From NCBI RefSeq assembly GCF_000149955.1, contig NC_030993.1, forward strand, positions 1,030,068 to 1,094,067: a stretch of 64,000 bases of DNA, in the 5' to 3' direction. Positions 12,757-24,418 of this stretch are shown here, piece after piece (within the stretch, counting starts at the first letter, position 1; every line of letters begins with the position of its first letter). A program made the position numbers and the translations under genes. Origin of the DNA: Fusarium oxysporum f. sp. lycopersici 4287 (Eukaryota > Ascomycota > Sordariomycetes > Hypocreales > Nectriaceae). The notes beneath the pieces are model-generated. The model was not told the DNA's origin, searched no databases, and saw only the letters and a list, made by a program, of their open reading frames with translations.

Positions 12757-14690
12757 TTACTTGTGAGCTACACAAAAATAAGTTAGCAATTTGTCCTCGG
12801 TTTCAGGAGTGGTCATACTTACCAATGCCCTCCTCAGGCATGGGCTCAATGCCAACAACCTCGGCGGCAAGCTTCTTCTGCTCCAGCTTATCATCCTTCA
12901 TGAAGGGGAAAGCGAGAACCTCACGGATGGTGTAGTTGTCAGTCAAGAACATGACCATTCGGTCGATACCCATGCCCCAACCACCAGTAGGAGGCAGACC
13001 ATATTCAAGCGAGGTACAGAAGTTCTCGTCAATGAGCTGAGCCTCGTCATCACCCTGGTCCTTCTGGCGAGCCTGCTCCTCAAAACGCAGACGCTGGTCA
13101 AAGGGATCGTTCAACTCAGTGTAGGCATTGGCGATCTCCTTCTTGCAAACGAAGGCCTCGAAACGCTCGCACAGACCGGGAATCTCACGGTGGTACTTGG
13201 CAAGAGGGCTCATGACTTGAGGGTGACCAGTAATGAAAGAGGGGTTGACACACTTCTCCTCGATGAACTCACCGACCAGCTTGTCAATCATGCGGGCGTT
13301 GGTGAGAGGAGGTGTGCACTCCAGGTTCATCTTCTTGAGGACCTTCTTGAGGAACTCGTTGGTCTCTTGTGTGTGGAGCTGGTCACCAGGAGGGAACTTC
13401 TCTCCGGTGGCTTCCTCCAGGGTGGGAATCATTTCATATCGGGGCCAGGGCTTTTCCCAGTTGACCTCGTACTTCTCGCCGGTCTGGGTGTGGAAGGTGG
13501 TCTTGTAGCCACCGGTAAGGTACTTGACAAGGCCAGAAACCATGTCCTCAGTGATGTCCATCAGGTCGTTGACATCAGCGTAGGCCTGATAGAACTCAAT
13601 GGTAGTGAACTCAGGGTTGTGGGTGAGATCAGCACCCTCGTTTCGGAACTGACGTCCAATCTCGTACACGCGGTTAAGGCCACCAACAACAAGCATCTTG
13701 AGGTATAGCTCAGGAGCGACACGCATGAACATCTGCATGTCGTACTCATTATGGTGAGTAGTGAAGGGCTTAGCAGTGGCACCGCCAGCAATCTGGTTCA
13801 TCATGGGAGTCTCAACCTCAACGAAGTCACGCTCGTCGAAGTATCGGCGGATCCAGGTGATCATCTTGGATCGAGTGATGAAGACATTACGGGCCTTCTC
13901 GTTGCAGATAAGATCGAGATATCGCTTGCGGTATCGCTGCTCGAGATCCTTGAAGCCGTAGTGATCATCAGGGAGGGCATGGAGACAAGGAGTCAGGAGG
14001 ACGACCTCAGTCGCGAAGATTGACAGCTCACCCTCCTCTCCCTTCTCGATCTTGGTCTTAGGGGCAGTTCTACAGTTAATTAGTATGTGATCCGGTTCTA
14101 GGATAGTTGGTAACTTACCGGCCGGGGTAGCCAATAACACCAATGATATCACCTCGGCGGAGGTGCTCGTGCTGGGCATCAAAAGCGGGAGCTCCCTCTC
14201 GCACCTCTTGCGCTTGGCACATAATCTGGACCTTGACTCCCTCTGTTCGGACATCATAGAAAAGAAGCTTGGAGCCGGATGCTCGCTTTCCGTGGACACG
14301 GGCACCGATCTGGATGATCTTGTCCTTGGCATGCTCGCCAGACTTGAGGTGACCAAACTCCTTGACAAAGTTTCGCAGGTCGTATGTGACGTTGAACTTA
14401 TGAGGGTAAGGGTTGGGGCTCTTGGTCTCGCGGAGCTTGTTGATGTTCCTTGATCGAATCTCGAAGTACTGGTTGGGAGTGAGGTCCTTCTCGGCAGCCT
14501 CAGCACCACCAGCAGCCTTCTTGGGAGCAGGAGCAGGACCGCGCTCAGCAGCCTTCTTCTTCTTTTCCTCCTCCTTCTGGCGGGCCTTCTGGCGCTTCTT
14601 CAACTCGGTCTTGGAGACCTTCTCACCAGTTACCTCATCGAGGTGCAGGTTGGAGACCTGCTCGGTCGGGGGGGCAGCAGCGTCAGCCAT
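12757..14690 (-). CDS. KRS1: lysyl-tRNA synthetase, class II
   Basis: Charges tRNA-Lys in the cytosol; fungi may also derive the mitochondrial enzyme from this gene. Minus-strand exons: 14690-14119, 14069-12823 and a last exon of 11 bases, 12767-12757, giving 609 aa ending EEGIAHK. The last intron (12822-12768) has a GTAAGT donor and a TTGCTAAC branch site. An N-terminal Lys/Ala-rich extension typical of eukaryotic LysRS precedes the OB-fold anticodon domain ([19 protein letters not shown]). Class II motifs follow: motif 1 [18 protein letters not shown], motif 2 [19 protein letters not shown], motif 3 [19 protein letters not shown]. Length matches fungal KRS1. Start ATG at 14690 gives the expected N-terminus. 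Confidence 0.96.
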
Positions 14691-15132
14691 GATTGCGTCT
14701 CGTTTCGCGGTGGGGGATAATTGAAATGGCAGATCTCCAAATCAGGCGACAGTTCCTGATTTAAGTCTCTGCTGCCGGCAAATTGAGTCAAGCTGTGATG
14801 GATGTGGTGAGTCAGTGGAAACAGTCAGGGCATTGGAGGGGCAGAAGAAATCCATTGGTTTGGGCGCCACAATCGCGGGGTAAATTTTCAGTCAGGCATT
14901 CATTCTTGAGCGAGCTCAGCCACAGATAAAATCATTGGTAGAAATGTCTATATACGGCAAAAGACCACGAGAACGAAGCAAGAGAAGTAGTGAGCTCTCC
15001 GAATTGGTCATATTATTGAATCATGAGCAAGATGTATCTAGCTCTGAGTCTTCGTCATTACTTATATGTATTTTTGTTAGCCAATCAGCTATTGTGATTC
15101 TCAACTTTAGCCGCCCAACTGAAATCATTGTT
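14691..15132. other. spacer between KRS1 and the zinc-finger/polyQ gene
   Basis: 442 bp upstream of KRS1 (-) and downstream of the next minus-strand gene. It should carry the KRS1 promoter. No recognisable motif or ORF. Confidence 0.4.
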
Positions 15133-17157
15133 TTATTCTAAAAACATGGCATCTCCGCGTACCCCCTGCATGGCCATCGCCATATCTGCACCATGCATTG
15201 CTCCATTTTGCATTGCCATATTCATATTTGGCATTGATCGACTCATATTAATGGCGGTTCGGTTGATAGGGCTCCCAGTTCCGTTGGGCATCATAAACTG
15301 TGCGGCTCGTTGTTGTTGTTGTTGCTGTTGCTGTTGTTGGACCGGCCGCGTGCGTGGTACTTCTAGAGTTGCTTGTTGCTGGACAGGTGGTTGAGGCTTG
15401 ATTGGAGACGCGTTCACCATGGCGAAGCTATCATCATCCTCCATCTCTGCATCGGCATCTTGATCACTGGCCTCGGCAATCGATGATGGGCCAGTTGTCG
15501 AAGCTGAAGTAGTGGCATGCTCGCTTGGAGCACCGTTAATGCTAGTTGTTGACTGACGTTTGGCAAGCTGTGGTCGTTGCGGTTGATGTTGCTGCTGTTG
15601 CTGTTGTGCTTGAAAATGTGGTTGAGATGGCGTCTGGATTTGTGGCGTTGGTTGAGTGCCGTTGACAGCAGGGGAAGAGGCTTGATTCTGGCTGGCTTGT
15701 TCCAACGTCCTCTGAGCGTTCATCCCAGCGGCATTGGCCCTTGAAGAAGCAATGACACTCTTCCAGCGCTCGATGGATCTTGTCACGAGAGAACCGAGGT
15801 CGAGTTGGCTATCCTCGATAGAGAAACCTACAGCCCTTCCGCCCTTGACAGCCTGCTCGTAAGAAAGGGAAAGCAGCTCCCTCTCTAGCGGAATCGTGAC
15901 TGGCGGCGCAAGCCTGAACTCCTTTGGTTGCTGTAGCTTGTTCAGTTGCTCAATCTGGGATTTGAGGTTGGCATTCTCTTGCTTGAGTCTGTGCTGCTTC
16001 TCCTTCATTTTCTCGGCCTCCTTGTGTTTTCTTCCCACACCGCGGGCTAACTCCAGAATCCAAAGTTCTTGCTGCCGTTGAATTGGGAGAGTCTCCCATA
16101 CTGCGTATGCTGACTGGAGGTGTTCATCGATTTGCGCCTCAAGTTGTTCGGCCATTTTCTCAGCCTTGCGGATCGACTCCCGAGGGTTTCGGAAATTATT
16201 ATTTGTCGAAGGGGGATATTTGAACTCATCCATGACGGCGGTGGTAGCGGAAGCACAGGTTACTTTCCAAGCCTTGAACTCTCCTGCGAAGTAAGTCCGC
16301 AGAGCCTCATATTCGCGGTGACCTGGCGATTGGACTGACCAAGATGTGGAGGTGGGGTGTTGCGTGGACGAGAAAAGAGTCGGTGGAGGCTGTAGGCATT
16401 GAAGAGTGAGGGCAGGGAAATCGAGAGATAGGGGATCGAAATCGAATGGCATCGAGTTGCTGTCAAGTTGTACCCTGTCCCTCTGGTTAGCACTACAGAA
16501 GCAAAATCATTATTAAAAAAAAAACGTGAATTCATACTTGGCTGCTCTCCAAGAGCTGAGGAGCTCCCTTAACGCGAGCTCCGCGGCACGGGCTGTATCC
16601 ATAGCGTCTGAAAGTTTTTGCTTGACATCAAACTGGGCTTTTTGAATTGCCTGTTTGCTAACAGTACGTTGCATGCCAGGGCGTTTTGGTGGCTCAGGTG
16701 CGGCATCGCTCTCCCAGCTGCCCCGTTTCGGGATGTCGTTCATAACGCCCGTCGCCTCCCATGTTGGCTGAAAAGCTGGTGCATATGTCATGGTCGAATC
16801 AACGGAGAGCTGATTATCCTTGGAGAGAACAGGGGATTGAAAGTCTTCATTCTCGGGAAGGGGTGTATCCTTTACGACATGTGCCCTGGGCGTTCCCACT
16901 GGAGTTGAGGCTTCACGCCTCCCGCCAAGGGAACCCCGGGGCTGTCGTCTGGTGATGCCACCACGAAGCTTTCTGATAGCATCGACATCGTGAATTCCAT
17001 CCGCGGGTTTTGGGTTCTTCTCCTTGATATACAGATCGAGATGGCGACCGAGCGAAGAAGAGGTGAATGCTTGCCCACAAAAGGGGCAATTCTTGTCCTT
17101 AGGGGCACCAGCCTTGGGTGTTCCTGAGTCGGCCGTTTGGGGCGTAGATTCGGGCAT
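15133..17157 (-). CDS. conserved fungal protein, N-terminal zinc finger, C-terminal polyQ
   Basis: Function unknown. Minus-strand exons 17157-16538 and 16474-15133 (intron with GTATGA donor and a CTAACCAGAGGGACAG acceptor region; the second AG keeps frame), giving 653 aa. Residues about 23-45 hold CPFCGQAFTSSSLGRHLDLY, a C-x2-C...H zinc-finger-like motif whose second His is not obvious, followed by a conserved-looking basic block KNPKPADGIHDVDAIRKLRG and ITRRQPR. The middle contains a likely coiled coil (KAEKMAEQLEAQIDEH and EAEKMKEKQHRLKQENANLK). The C-terminal third is low complexity, with Q tracts encoded at 15311-15340 and about 15590-15610, then Met/Asn-rich sequence. The composition suggests a nuclear or RNA/chromatin-associated protein, but that is inference. 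The in-frame start upstream of 17157 is TTG, so ATG 17157 was chosen. Confidence 0.85.
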
Positions 17158-20042
17158 TTTGAAGATAGGTAGGTAGGTATCAGAAGGGCCCAAGATCGAA
17201 AATTAGGGGGAGAAGGATACGAAAATACGGTGGCCGTGGGGGAAAGGTCTCGGTAGGCAGTAACTACAAGAGTGTAAAAAGCGGCTGCAGCTCCAATTGG
17301 GGAGCGTTACAGGCGTCAATCATAAGTATAGTAGCGAGCGAAGGTTGAAGAGAAAAGAACGAGCGTATTGGGGCCGAGACCTCCGGGCGCAAGGGAAGTT
17401 CAATGGACGTTCATGCAAAATTACAGAGCATGAAGATTGTTGAAGGAGTGGAAGGAGAGTTTGTTATGAAGCTGAGAGAGGCTAAAAGAGCGGACGGGAA
17501 GGGAGAACAAGAAAGAAAGGATGAAAGGAAAAGAAGATAGAGGCTCGAGAGGTTAAGGCAATGGAAGTTTAGAGGCGGCGGGAGACTAAAGGGGAAGCCA
17601 GGTCTCTTAGCATCGCTAGGTTTAATTGTTCTTTGGTTTTTTCCCCCCTCTCCATTTTAAAATAAAGCCTCCTCGCTCCTCTCCTCCTCCGGGCCATTCA
17701 GGGGCGGATCCAACCAAGACCCCCAGGCCCCAGATTGGCGCTGTTAGCACCAACGGTACCCCTGACGCTTAGTGGCCGTCCCGCCGTCTGGATGTCTCTC
17801 CCGCTGCTCGCTTAGCGCTGATCGGGCTGCTCTAAGAGGTCCGTCCTAGCGCCGTCGGGAGGTGCAACTGTCGCTGATGGATGCTCCAGACGCTGAGGTT
17901 CCTGGGAGGGCAGGGCGAGCAGTCTGATCTAGGGGTTGTAACGGGAAGATCTTGAGAGATGATGTTATCAATAGAGCTTAAGCTCAATTGTAAATATTAT
18001 TTTTTTTTTTTTTTTTTTTTGAAGAGAACGTTTTTGAGAATGTATGAACTTCATCAAAAGTCCCATTGTCAGCTCAATTTGGACATCGGCATTGGTGGTG
18101 ATCGGCTCAGGGTCGCTAAAAGGGAGGAGGATATGCAGCTATAAATACGACAATCTCTCGTTCTAAAATTATGGCCGCCTTAGCTAAAATTCTATCAACT
18201 ACTCCGTAACTAACTCTTCATTCCCATGTGACCCGAATTACGGTAAACTCATCATGGCCGTTGATTATTTCACAAGCTCCACTTGCATTGCTGTCAATCA
18301 AAGTTTCAAAGGCTGATAGCTTGTTGAGATCCAGTCCGTAATACGAGCTCCTTTTCATACGAAAGCGAAAATTATGTATGTATTTATTGAATCAACACAT
18401 AATGCCTTAAGATCGGCCTTAATCCTATCGATCGTGGATCTGGCGTTTACTACTCCGTGCCTTACATGACATCCCTTACTTCCACCGTTTGGTTACCTTT
18501 GTCAATTGGACTTTCAGCCCGCCTTTGATGACGCCTCAATCCTGCATATCGTAATAGAGTGGGTTCAGTTGGTTCCCCAAATGCAGCCCCCTTTATGTAA
18601 GCTTATTGGTGCTAAAGTCAAGTCAAAGCAAGCAAGTGTCGGGCACGTCTCAACCAAAGACAAAAGATAAACTGGTACAAGGTTCAAACATCTGTCGCTC
18701 CAAGCAGCCAACGACATCTCGTCTCTGAACCCCAAACAAAGAGACAGAGGTGGCCTGGGGAAACAAATTCTGAACCGACTGGGCGCTGCCATCGGCAGTC
18801 CTTGAGCGCTAGGCGCCCAAACTTGCACAAGATTGGCTTTCAAGTAGGAGCATGGGTGGCACCGACCATGGGGTTGCTGTTAGGCATAGGATCCATGTCC
18901 GAGACACGACATAGGACCAGCAGACGGTGAGCTTCTGCAACCCCCTTTAACACTGCAGCAGCACTATCTCACATAGAGATCAGTGAGCCACTCAGTCGTC
19001 ATTTACTTGCAATCTTTAATTACAGCCTGCAGCTCCTCACTTCAACTGACGCAACGCAACTTGCTTCTCTGGCGTTGGCTTTTCATCTGGTAATACAATG
19101 CTCGGCAATTCTCATCCGTACTGCCATCCGTGTTTTCATGCTAAATCTATCAACCCCATTCGCCTGTTCAGTTCAAGGTCGGGTTTACATTCCAAGCTGA
19201 GCAGCTCAGGGCCTCTGGTATAAAACAGAAGAGGCTCGGCTCTCACAGTGCATTGGCAAAGCTTGTTGGTGAGCTTCATTCATTTGTCTCTTGTTAGCCC
19301 CTGACTTGAGCCGCAAGCGCGACAAGACGGCAAATAACTCTACTTAACCTGAGACTATACATGATAGCCGCTGGTGCACCACAACTACTACTTGGCCTTC
19401 GTTACTAGTTGCTACCCACTGCAGCTCGAGTTGGCGTTTATGCCAAGTCATGGCAAGTCAAACAAGAGAAACGAAAATTGGCATCAAGTTGTTGGCATAC
19501 TGGTATGTGACAATATCCCCTTGTTTCGTAATAAGATGTTACTTGCATATTCTGCCAACTTTTGCTTTTGCTTAATTAACTCCAGAATTGGCCATCCTCC
19601 AATCGTCGGTTTTATTTGCCCTCCACTCACTTTACAGGGGCCTAGATAACTCGAGAGCTACAATGGGAAGTCCAAAGATGGAGGTAGAACAAACGGAGAG
19701 TAACCGACAGTTTGGCGAGAACTGCAACACGCCGACGAGATAGAGTAGCACAGGACTAATTGATGTTTGAAAAAGAGAAGCATTCCCATCGGAGGTTGTC
19801 GCCGGGTCACGTGCTATGTGCCACACCCAATTACAGCCACAGATACAGCCTCCTGCAAAAGCGGGTTATCTCTCCAGCGAAGCGCGACTACCTCACCTCC
19901 ACTGATCGTGATTTCTTCAGTCGCGGAATTGAGGTGCAGCGGCCGCTTGTTTTCAAATACAACATCGTCAACACCATAAATTTGCAATCATTTGCAAAGT
20001 ATCTTAAGACAGACTAGTATACGTCAATCAGGAATATCCAAA
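17158..20042. other. 2.9-kb intergenic region (divergent promoters)
   Basis: Separates the zinc-finger/polyQ gene (-) from HP1 (+). The left 600 bases are purine-rich on the plus strand (CT-rich leader of the minus-strand gene). There is a run of about 20 T at 18000-18020 and a TATAAAA at 19219-19225 on the plus strand, too far (about 820 bp) from the HP1 start to assign without transcripts. No convincing ORF. Confidence 0.4.
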
Positions 20043-21145
20043 ATGCCCCCTGGTATGTTACTATTATTATTTTTGCGCAATTCGCTACCGCCGACGCATG
20101 TCACACGCGACGAGCGATGGGCGCATCGCGATCGCGTCTCCAATGAACACACAATATAGCCCTTGATTCCGGCGCAATTGGTATTCTGCCATTGCTGACG
20201 ATTTCTCAGCTCTTAGTGATGAGGAATCATCCGATGCCGGAGAATTCACTACACCTCCTCGCGCGAGCAGCCGCAAGTCTACCTCGGCTACTGCGGTAGA
20301 TCAGCTCGACGACATGAAACCAGAAGAGGCATTCGACCAGGAGGACGGTGATGAAGACGAAGATCTGGATGAGGATGAGTAAGACATGAGCGAACCTGTC
20401 GAAAGGGCTAAAGCTCACGTGTTGCAGATTTGTTGTTGAGGCTATCAAAAAGCACATGGTCTACGACGACGTAGGGAATGATAGCCCAATTCGATATCAC
20501 ATGCTCATCGCGGCCGCAGGGAATTCTACAGTTTCAAGTCAAGTGGGAAGGCTACGAGGCCAAGAAAGATTTGACGTGGGAGCCTGAGGAGAATCTGAGG
20601 TAGGTGATGGAGTCGCATGACTTTCTCAAGGCCTTGTCTAACGTGTTCTTCCCAGAGAGTCTGCTCAGGAAATCCTCGACGCCTACTTCGAAAAGTTCGG
20701 TGGCCGCGAGAAACTCTTTGAAGCGACTGAAACAGCATCAAAAACGAAGAAGCGCCGCCGTGCCACCACCAATGGCACCCCCAGCACAACCTCTACTACC
20801 AAGCGATCACGACGCGAGCACCCGGCCAACTCTGCAACTCCGGCGACAGCGAAGAATTGGAGCCCCCCAGCAGGGTCGTGGGAGGAGGAAATTGAGACAA
20901 TCGATGCATGCGAGGATGAAGGCAGTGGCAAGTTGATCGTTTATCTGATTTGGAAGAACGGCCGCAAGACCAAGCACGACACCGACGTCATCTACAAGAA
21001 ATGCCCACAAAAGGTCAGTGGGTTGGAGATTTGGAAATGTCGCATTTACTGACGTGAAGTAATACAGATGCTCCGCTTCTACGAGCGACATGTCAAGATC
21101 ATTAGAGATGAGAACAAGGCTCTTGTCGACGGGACAGAGAACTAG
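20043..21145 (+). CDS. HP1: heterochromatin protein HP1 (chromodomain + chromoshadow)
   Basis: Reader of H3K9 methylation that builds heterochromatin; the chromoshadow domain dimerises. Exons: 20043-20052 (only 10 bases, ATGCCCCCTG), 20210-20378, 20428-20470, 20520-20599, 20656-21013, 21068-21145; total 245 aa, frame kept across all five introns. An acidic N-terminal segment (about 45-60, DEDEDLDEDE) precedes a chromodomain at about 60-115 with EFVVEAI, VKWEGYEAKKDLTWEPEENL and AYFEKFGG. The aromatic cage positions correspond to F61, W83 and Y86 (Tyr is usual at the first in animals). A basic hinge follows (KTKKRRR, TKRSRREH), then a chromoshadow domain at about 175-240 (SWEEEIETIDACEDEGSGKL...YKKCPQKMLRFYERHV). 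No duplication in the window. The ortholog is called HepA, HPO or Hep1 in other filamentous ascomycetes. Confidence 0.95.
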
Positions 21146-22204
21146 CGGGATTTGTACAGGGACGAAAGGGAGATTGGGGCGAAGAGAAAGCTATGCAGCG
21201 CTGTCAGGTGTCCGTTTTGTACTGATACCCGATGCAACTGTAAACGGGACGGCGTTATCGGCGATGGCCATTAAGTTGCGGATGGGTTTCTATTTTTCTA
21301 TTTGACTCATCATGCGTCTACACGCGGAACGGGGACAGGAACGGAATATTGATATTCAGACATGACTTCACATCAGATCTTGGAGAAACACGGCGCACGG
21401 AGCATTTGTATTTGAAGCCTGTGCTTTTATGAAGAAGCGTGTTGGCTACGCAATTGAGTCGTAGCGAATTAATAGTGTGCAAACGTTCATGTGAAGATCT
21501 CAGAATCGTGCCTTGCATTCATGGCTTTGGCAATGTCCACGTTCCGTGGAAGTGCGGCACACCAGGGTCTTTTCATGATCCTTGGCTCATAGTCAGTCAG
21601 ACGCGTCTCGACGCGACCACAGTCAATTAAAAAGTCCTGAGGTGACGTTTTCTGCGAGGCTGGGAAAAAAACCAAAGACGTTCCAGCGTGTCAGAGGCCC
21701 CTGAAGGTCTCCACAGCGGGACCCTTGCAGCGAGCTTAGCTCTCCCCCTTCCCAGCCTTGCCATTTACTACCTTTGGGCTGTAAGAAAAAGACGGTGGCG
21801 GGGCAACGACTTATAATAGAGTGAGTGGCCGTTTGTGAGTGAGACTGCGCATTCCAGTTCCTGATCTTGTTTATCTTTTTTCTAAGAAACGAATCTTACG
21901 GCTTATTTTCTTGAATAAAGAATTGAGAAATTTTTGGATATTTACGACTTTGTCGACTCCATTGTACGACTTTGTGATTGATTGGTTCATCTGGTTGCAC
22001 TACGTTGACTCTGCTCCAACCTCTTGACTCGGACTTCCACTCGACTCTACTCTACCACAACATAATTCTTGACTGGGTATGTCTACCCATGAGCCTCGGC
22101 AGTCTAATTGGACCCTTGAACTAACTGTCTCAGATTGAAACATCTCTCTTGAATCCATTGTTTGCAACAAAGACAATCTCACCAAGCACAACATCAACGT
22201 CAAC
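21146..22204. other. intergenic region with leader of the microprotein gene
   Basis: From the HP1 stop to the microprotein start. 21,146-21,700 has no feature I recognise. 21,800-22,204 is a CT-rich leader containing a 57-nt intron (22077-22133: GTATGT donor, CTAAC branch, CAG acceptor), which indicates a transcribed plus-strand gene. Confidence 0.5.
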
Positions 22205-22369
22205 ATGAAGAAGAACGACGTTATCGCCATCATCATTATCATTCTCTTCATCATCTTAGCAGCCGTATCCTTCGGCATCTGGAAGCTCGTCTCTATGGCC
22301 AAGAACCACATGAGCGTGACAGGCAGCGGCACATCAAGCAGCCACTCAAGCCGCGACATTGCCGACTAG
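22205..22369 (+). CDS. 54-aa single-pass membrane microprotein
   Basis: Not recognised as a named family. Uninterrupted ATG-to-TAG frame of 54 codons preceded by a spliced leader (intron 22077-22133). Layout: short basic head MKKND, one strongly hydrophobic helix of about 19 residues (Ile/Leu/Phe-rich), then a basic stretch (WKLVSMAKNHM) and a Ser/Gly-rich hydrophilic tail (GSGTSSSHSS) ending RDIAD. This fits a tail- or signal-anchored membrane peptide; orientation cannot be fixed because positive charges occur on both sides. The start has A at -3 (AACATGA). It stands alone, 1 kb after HP1 and 650 bp before a decayed gene. A function should not be assigned. The spliced leader and the clean hydrophobic/hydrophilic partition argue for a real gene. 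Confidence 0.65.
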   Translation: MKKNDVIAIIIIILFIILAAVSFGIWKLVSMAKNHMSVTGSGTSSSHSSRDIAD

Positions 22370-23019
22370 TCCCATCACCTCTCACGCTTTCAAGCTTCTG
22401 GTACCCAGTGGTGGTTCTTTTTCCTTGTTTATACTTTTGAGCACAGCGGTTTTGTGGTTATTTGCTGCCACTTGTTTTGGATACAACATAAAATCATGGT
22501 GGAACGTGGGTGGGTTGGTAATAAATATCTGGATGATTGATTTATGAATCACTCATATTTGGGTAACGGCGCAATATCATGGCGACATTGAATGGGTTAT
22601 TTGGTTTTTGGATATGGTCATGACCTTTTGGCATATGGGCAACGCATTTTGTATGGAAGATAGACTACGTTTATGATTAGGAAACCGAGTATGGCATGTG
22701 AATGAAACAATATGTATATGTATCGTATCACTTACAACAATGATCGGTTAAGCCGTTGTTCAGTGTCTTCAGTCATAGAACCACTCTACTCATCAACGCA
22801 AGGCATTACGCTTTGAATCATTACACACTGGTCCTGATTAACAACGCTTTGCGTTTTATTCAAACCTGGCTTGTCGTGATACCAGTGACACATAACTCTA
22901 AGTACATACTTAAAGCGAGACTCATAACACCCCAGGCCTCCCTTCTTGGCTACACAGTTTCGTCAACTCTTCAGATATATCAAACACATCCTTAAAACAA
23001 TCCTATTCAAAACAATACA
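22370..23019. other. intergenic, microprotein 3' side
   Basis: 650 bp with stop codons in all frames and AT-rich composition. Contains the microprotein 3' UTR and whatever promoter served the decayed gene that follows. No other feature. Confidence 0.35.
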
Positions 23020-23702
23020 ATAGCGGACCCCGGCTTTCTGGTGCCAGATCTTATCGAGGAGGCCTCTAAGCTTAGTATCGACGATCTTGACACCGACAAG
23101 AGTGCTAGCACCATCTCCCGTTACCAGGAATTCCCCTATGCTCACTTTCATAGCTCTAAGACAAAGCCCGATCCTGACGGCATGAACAAGACCAGCCCTG
23201 AGTATCAGGAGGGTGTCAGAAAAGCCATCAAAGCTCTAGAGGAAAAGTATCTTGGGGTTTATCAAGACTACCAGGCTTCTAAGAACGATCTCATTCTCCT
23301 AATTGAAGAACACGAGGAGTATAGCTGGAACGAATTCATTCTGGACCCCTCGCGAGTACATGCACTTTGGCGAAGGGGAAACTGGAGGGCCTCGACACTT
23401 TCCCTGGCATTTGCCATAAGCACCATGGATTTCTAAGCTACCAGAGTCAAGATCTCTTCTATAAAAGGCTCTTCAAGGAACGGATGCAATTGGCCGAAAT
23501 AAAGGGACTCATCAAGGCCGGACGCCGTGAGCTAGCCCGGCTGGAGGGCTTGGACTTATTCATCCAACTTCGTAATGACTTTGTTAAGTATCACGAAGAA
23601 GTAGCGGTTAACTGCGATTTTTGCGACGTTAGTGATGAGTTGAGCAGTTGCGCGTCTTCTGATTCGGGTGGAACCCGAACTACAGTTGAAACTGAACATT
23701 AG
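23020..23702 (+). pseudogene. decayed gene of unknown family (start codon lost, frameshift)
   Basis: Two adjoining open frames look like one protein of about 225 residues. The first runs 23020-23436 (informative part: DLIEEASKLSIDDLDTD, then KAIKALEEKYLGVYQDYQ and LILLIEEHEEYSWNEF). The second runs 23367-23702 (HKHHGFLSYQSQDLFYKRLF, then LAEIKGLIKAGRRELARLE, acidic/Ser tail). They are in different frames and the overlap has no usable intron (the only GT/AG pair would be about 20 nt). The first frame has no ATG before 23182. However, the codon at 23020-23022 is ATA in a good start context (A at -3, G after), as if ATG had changed by one G-to-A transition. Amphipathic, charged helices suggest a coiled-coil protein. 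Alternatives are sequencing errors or a real gene with an unusual start. Confidence 0.5.
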
Positions 23703-24418
23703 AAAGAAGCTTGTTGGAGGAATGAAGAAAATAACGTAATACATGAGGATATCCAGGGATAGAAATTGTCACCTCTCGGGCTCTGCAGCGCAGACTAAGC
23801 TCTCTGCAGACAGATTAGCAGAGCATTGATCATGAGGTTCGGGAGGTATTAGACACAAGATGAATTCAGCTACGAAAAGAAAATGGTATGCATATTGCTG
23901 CAAATCTCTGTAATGGATGCAGGTCGGGTTCTATTTAAGTGATTTAAGTGCTTTCAACATCGAATCCTCCACGGATAAATTGTTCCAAAGTGAGAATCGT
24001 ATGTCTCTTGAATTATCACTGTTCAAGGACGACTCTGACCTGGCTTGTTCGATCCACCTTACCCTGTTGAGGGGACTCTTATTCCTGATTGGACTAGGTG
24101 CTGTAAGTTCGCTCAATGAGGCAACTCTCACTTTTCATAACCAAAACGAAATTGTGAATGTCTTTCGGCTGCCACTGAAGGCTAGTTCGAAATACCGTAG
24201 AAGTATGGGTTTATGATCGCTTCATTTCAGTTCAAAGGCACGAAAGTTACATACACGAGAACAAACATAACCAAGACAACTGGTTGATCGCCCACAAGCC
24301 GACTTGCAGCATTCTATTTATCCGCAAGAAATCTAGCCTAAGCCTCTCATCCCTTTATTTATGTACTATCATATATGTGTATCTGAAAACTTTGTTCGAG
24401 AAGTTGTCACCTTGACCC
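23703..24418. other. intergenic
   Basis: 716 bp between the decayed gene and the 3' end of the secreted Pro-rich gene. One ATG frame of 99 codons (23917-24216) is present, but without family resemblance or splice signals; I do not call it. Confidence 0.35.

Noticed and set aside
12791..13708. 305-codon open frame on the plus strand
   Set aside because: Antisense shadow of the KRS1 catalytic domain.
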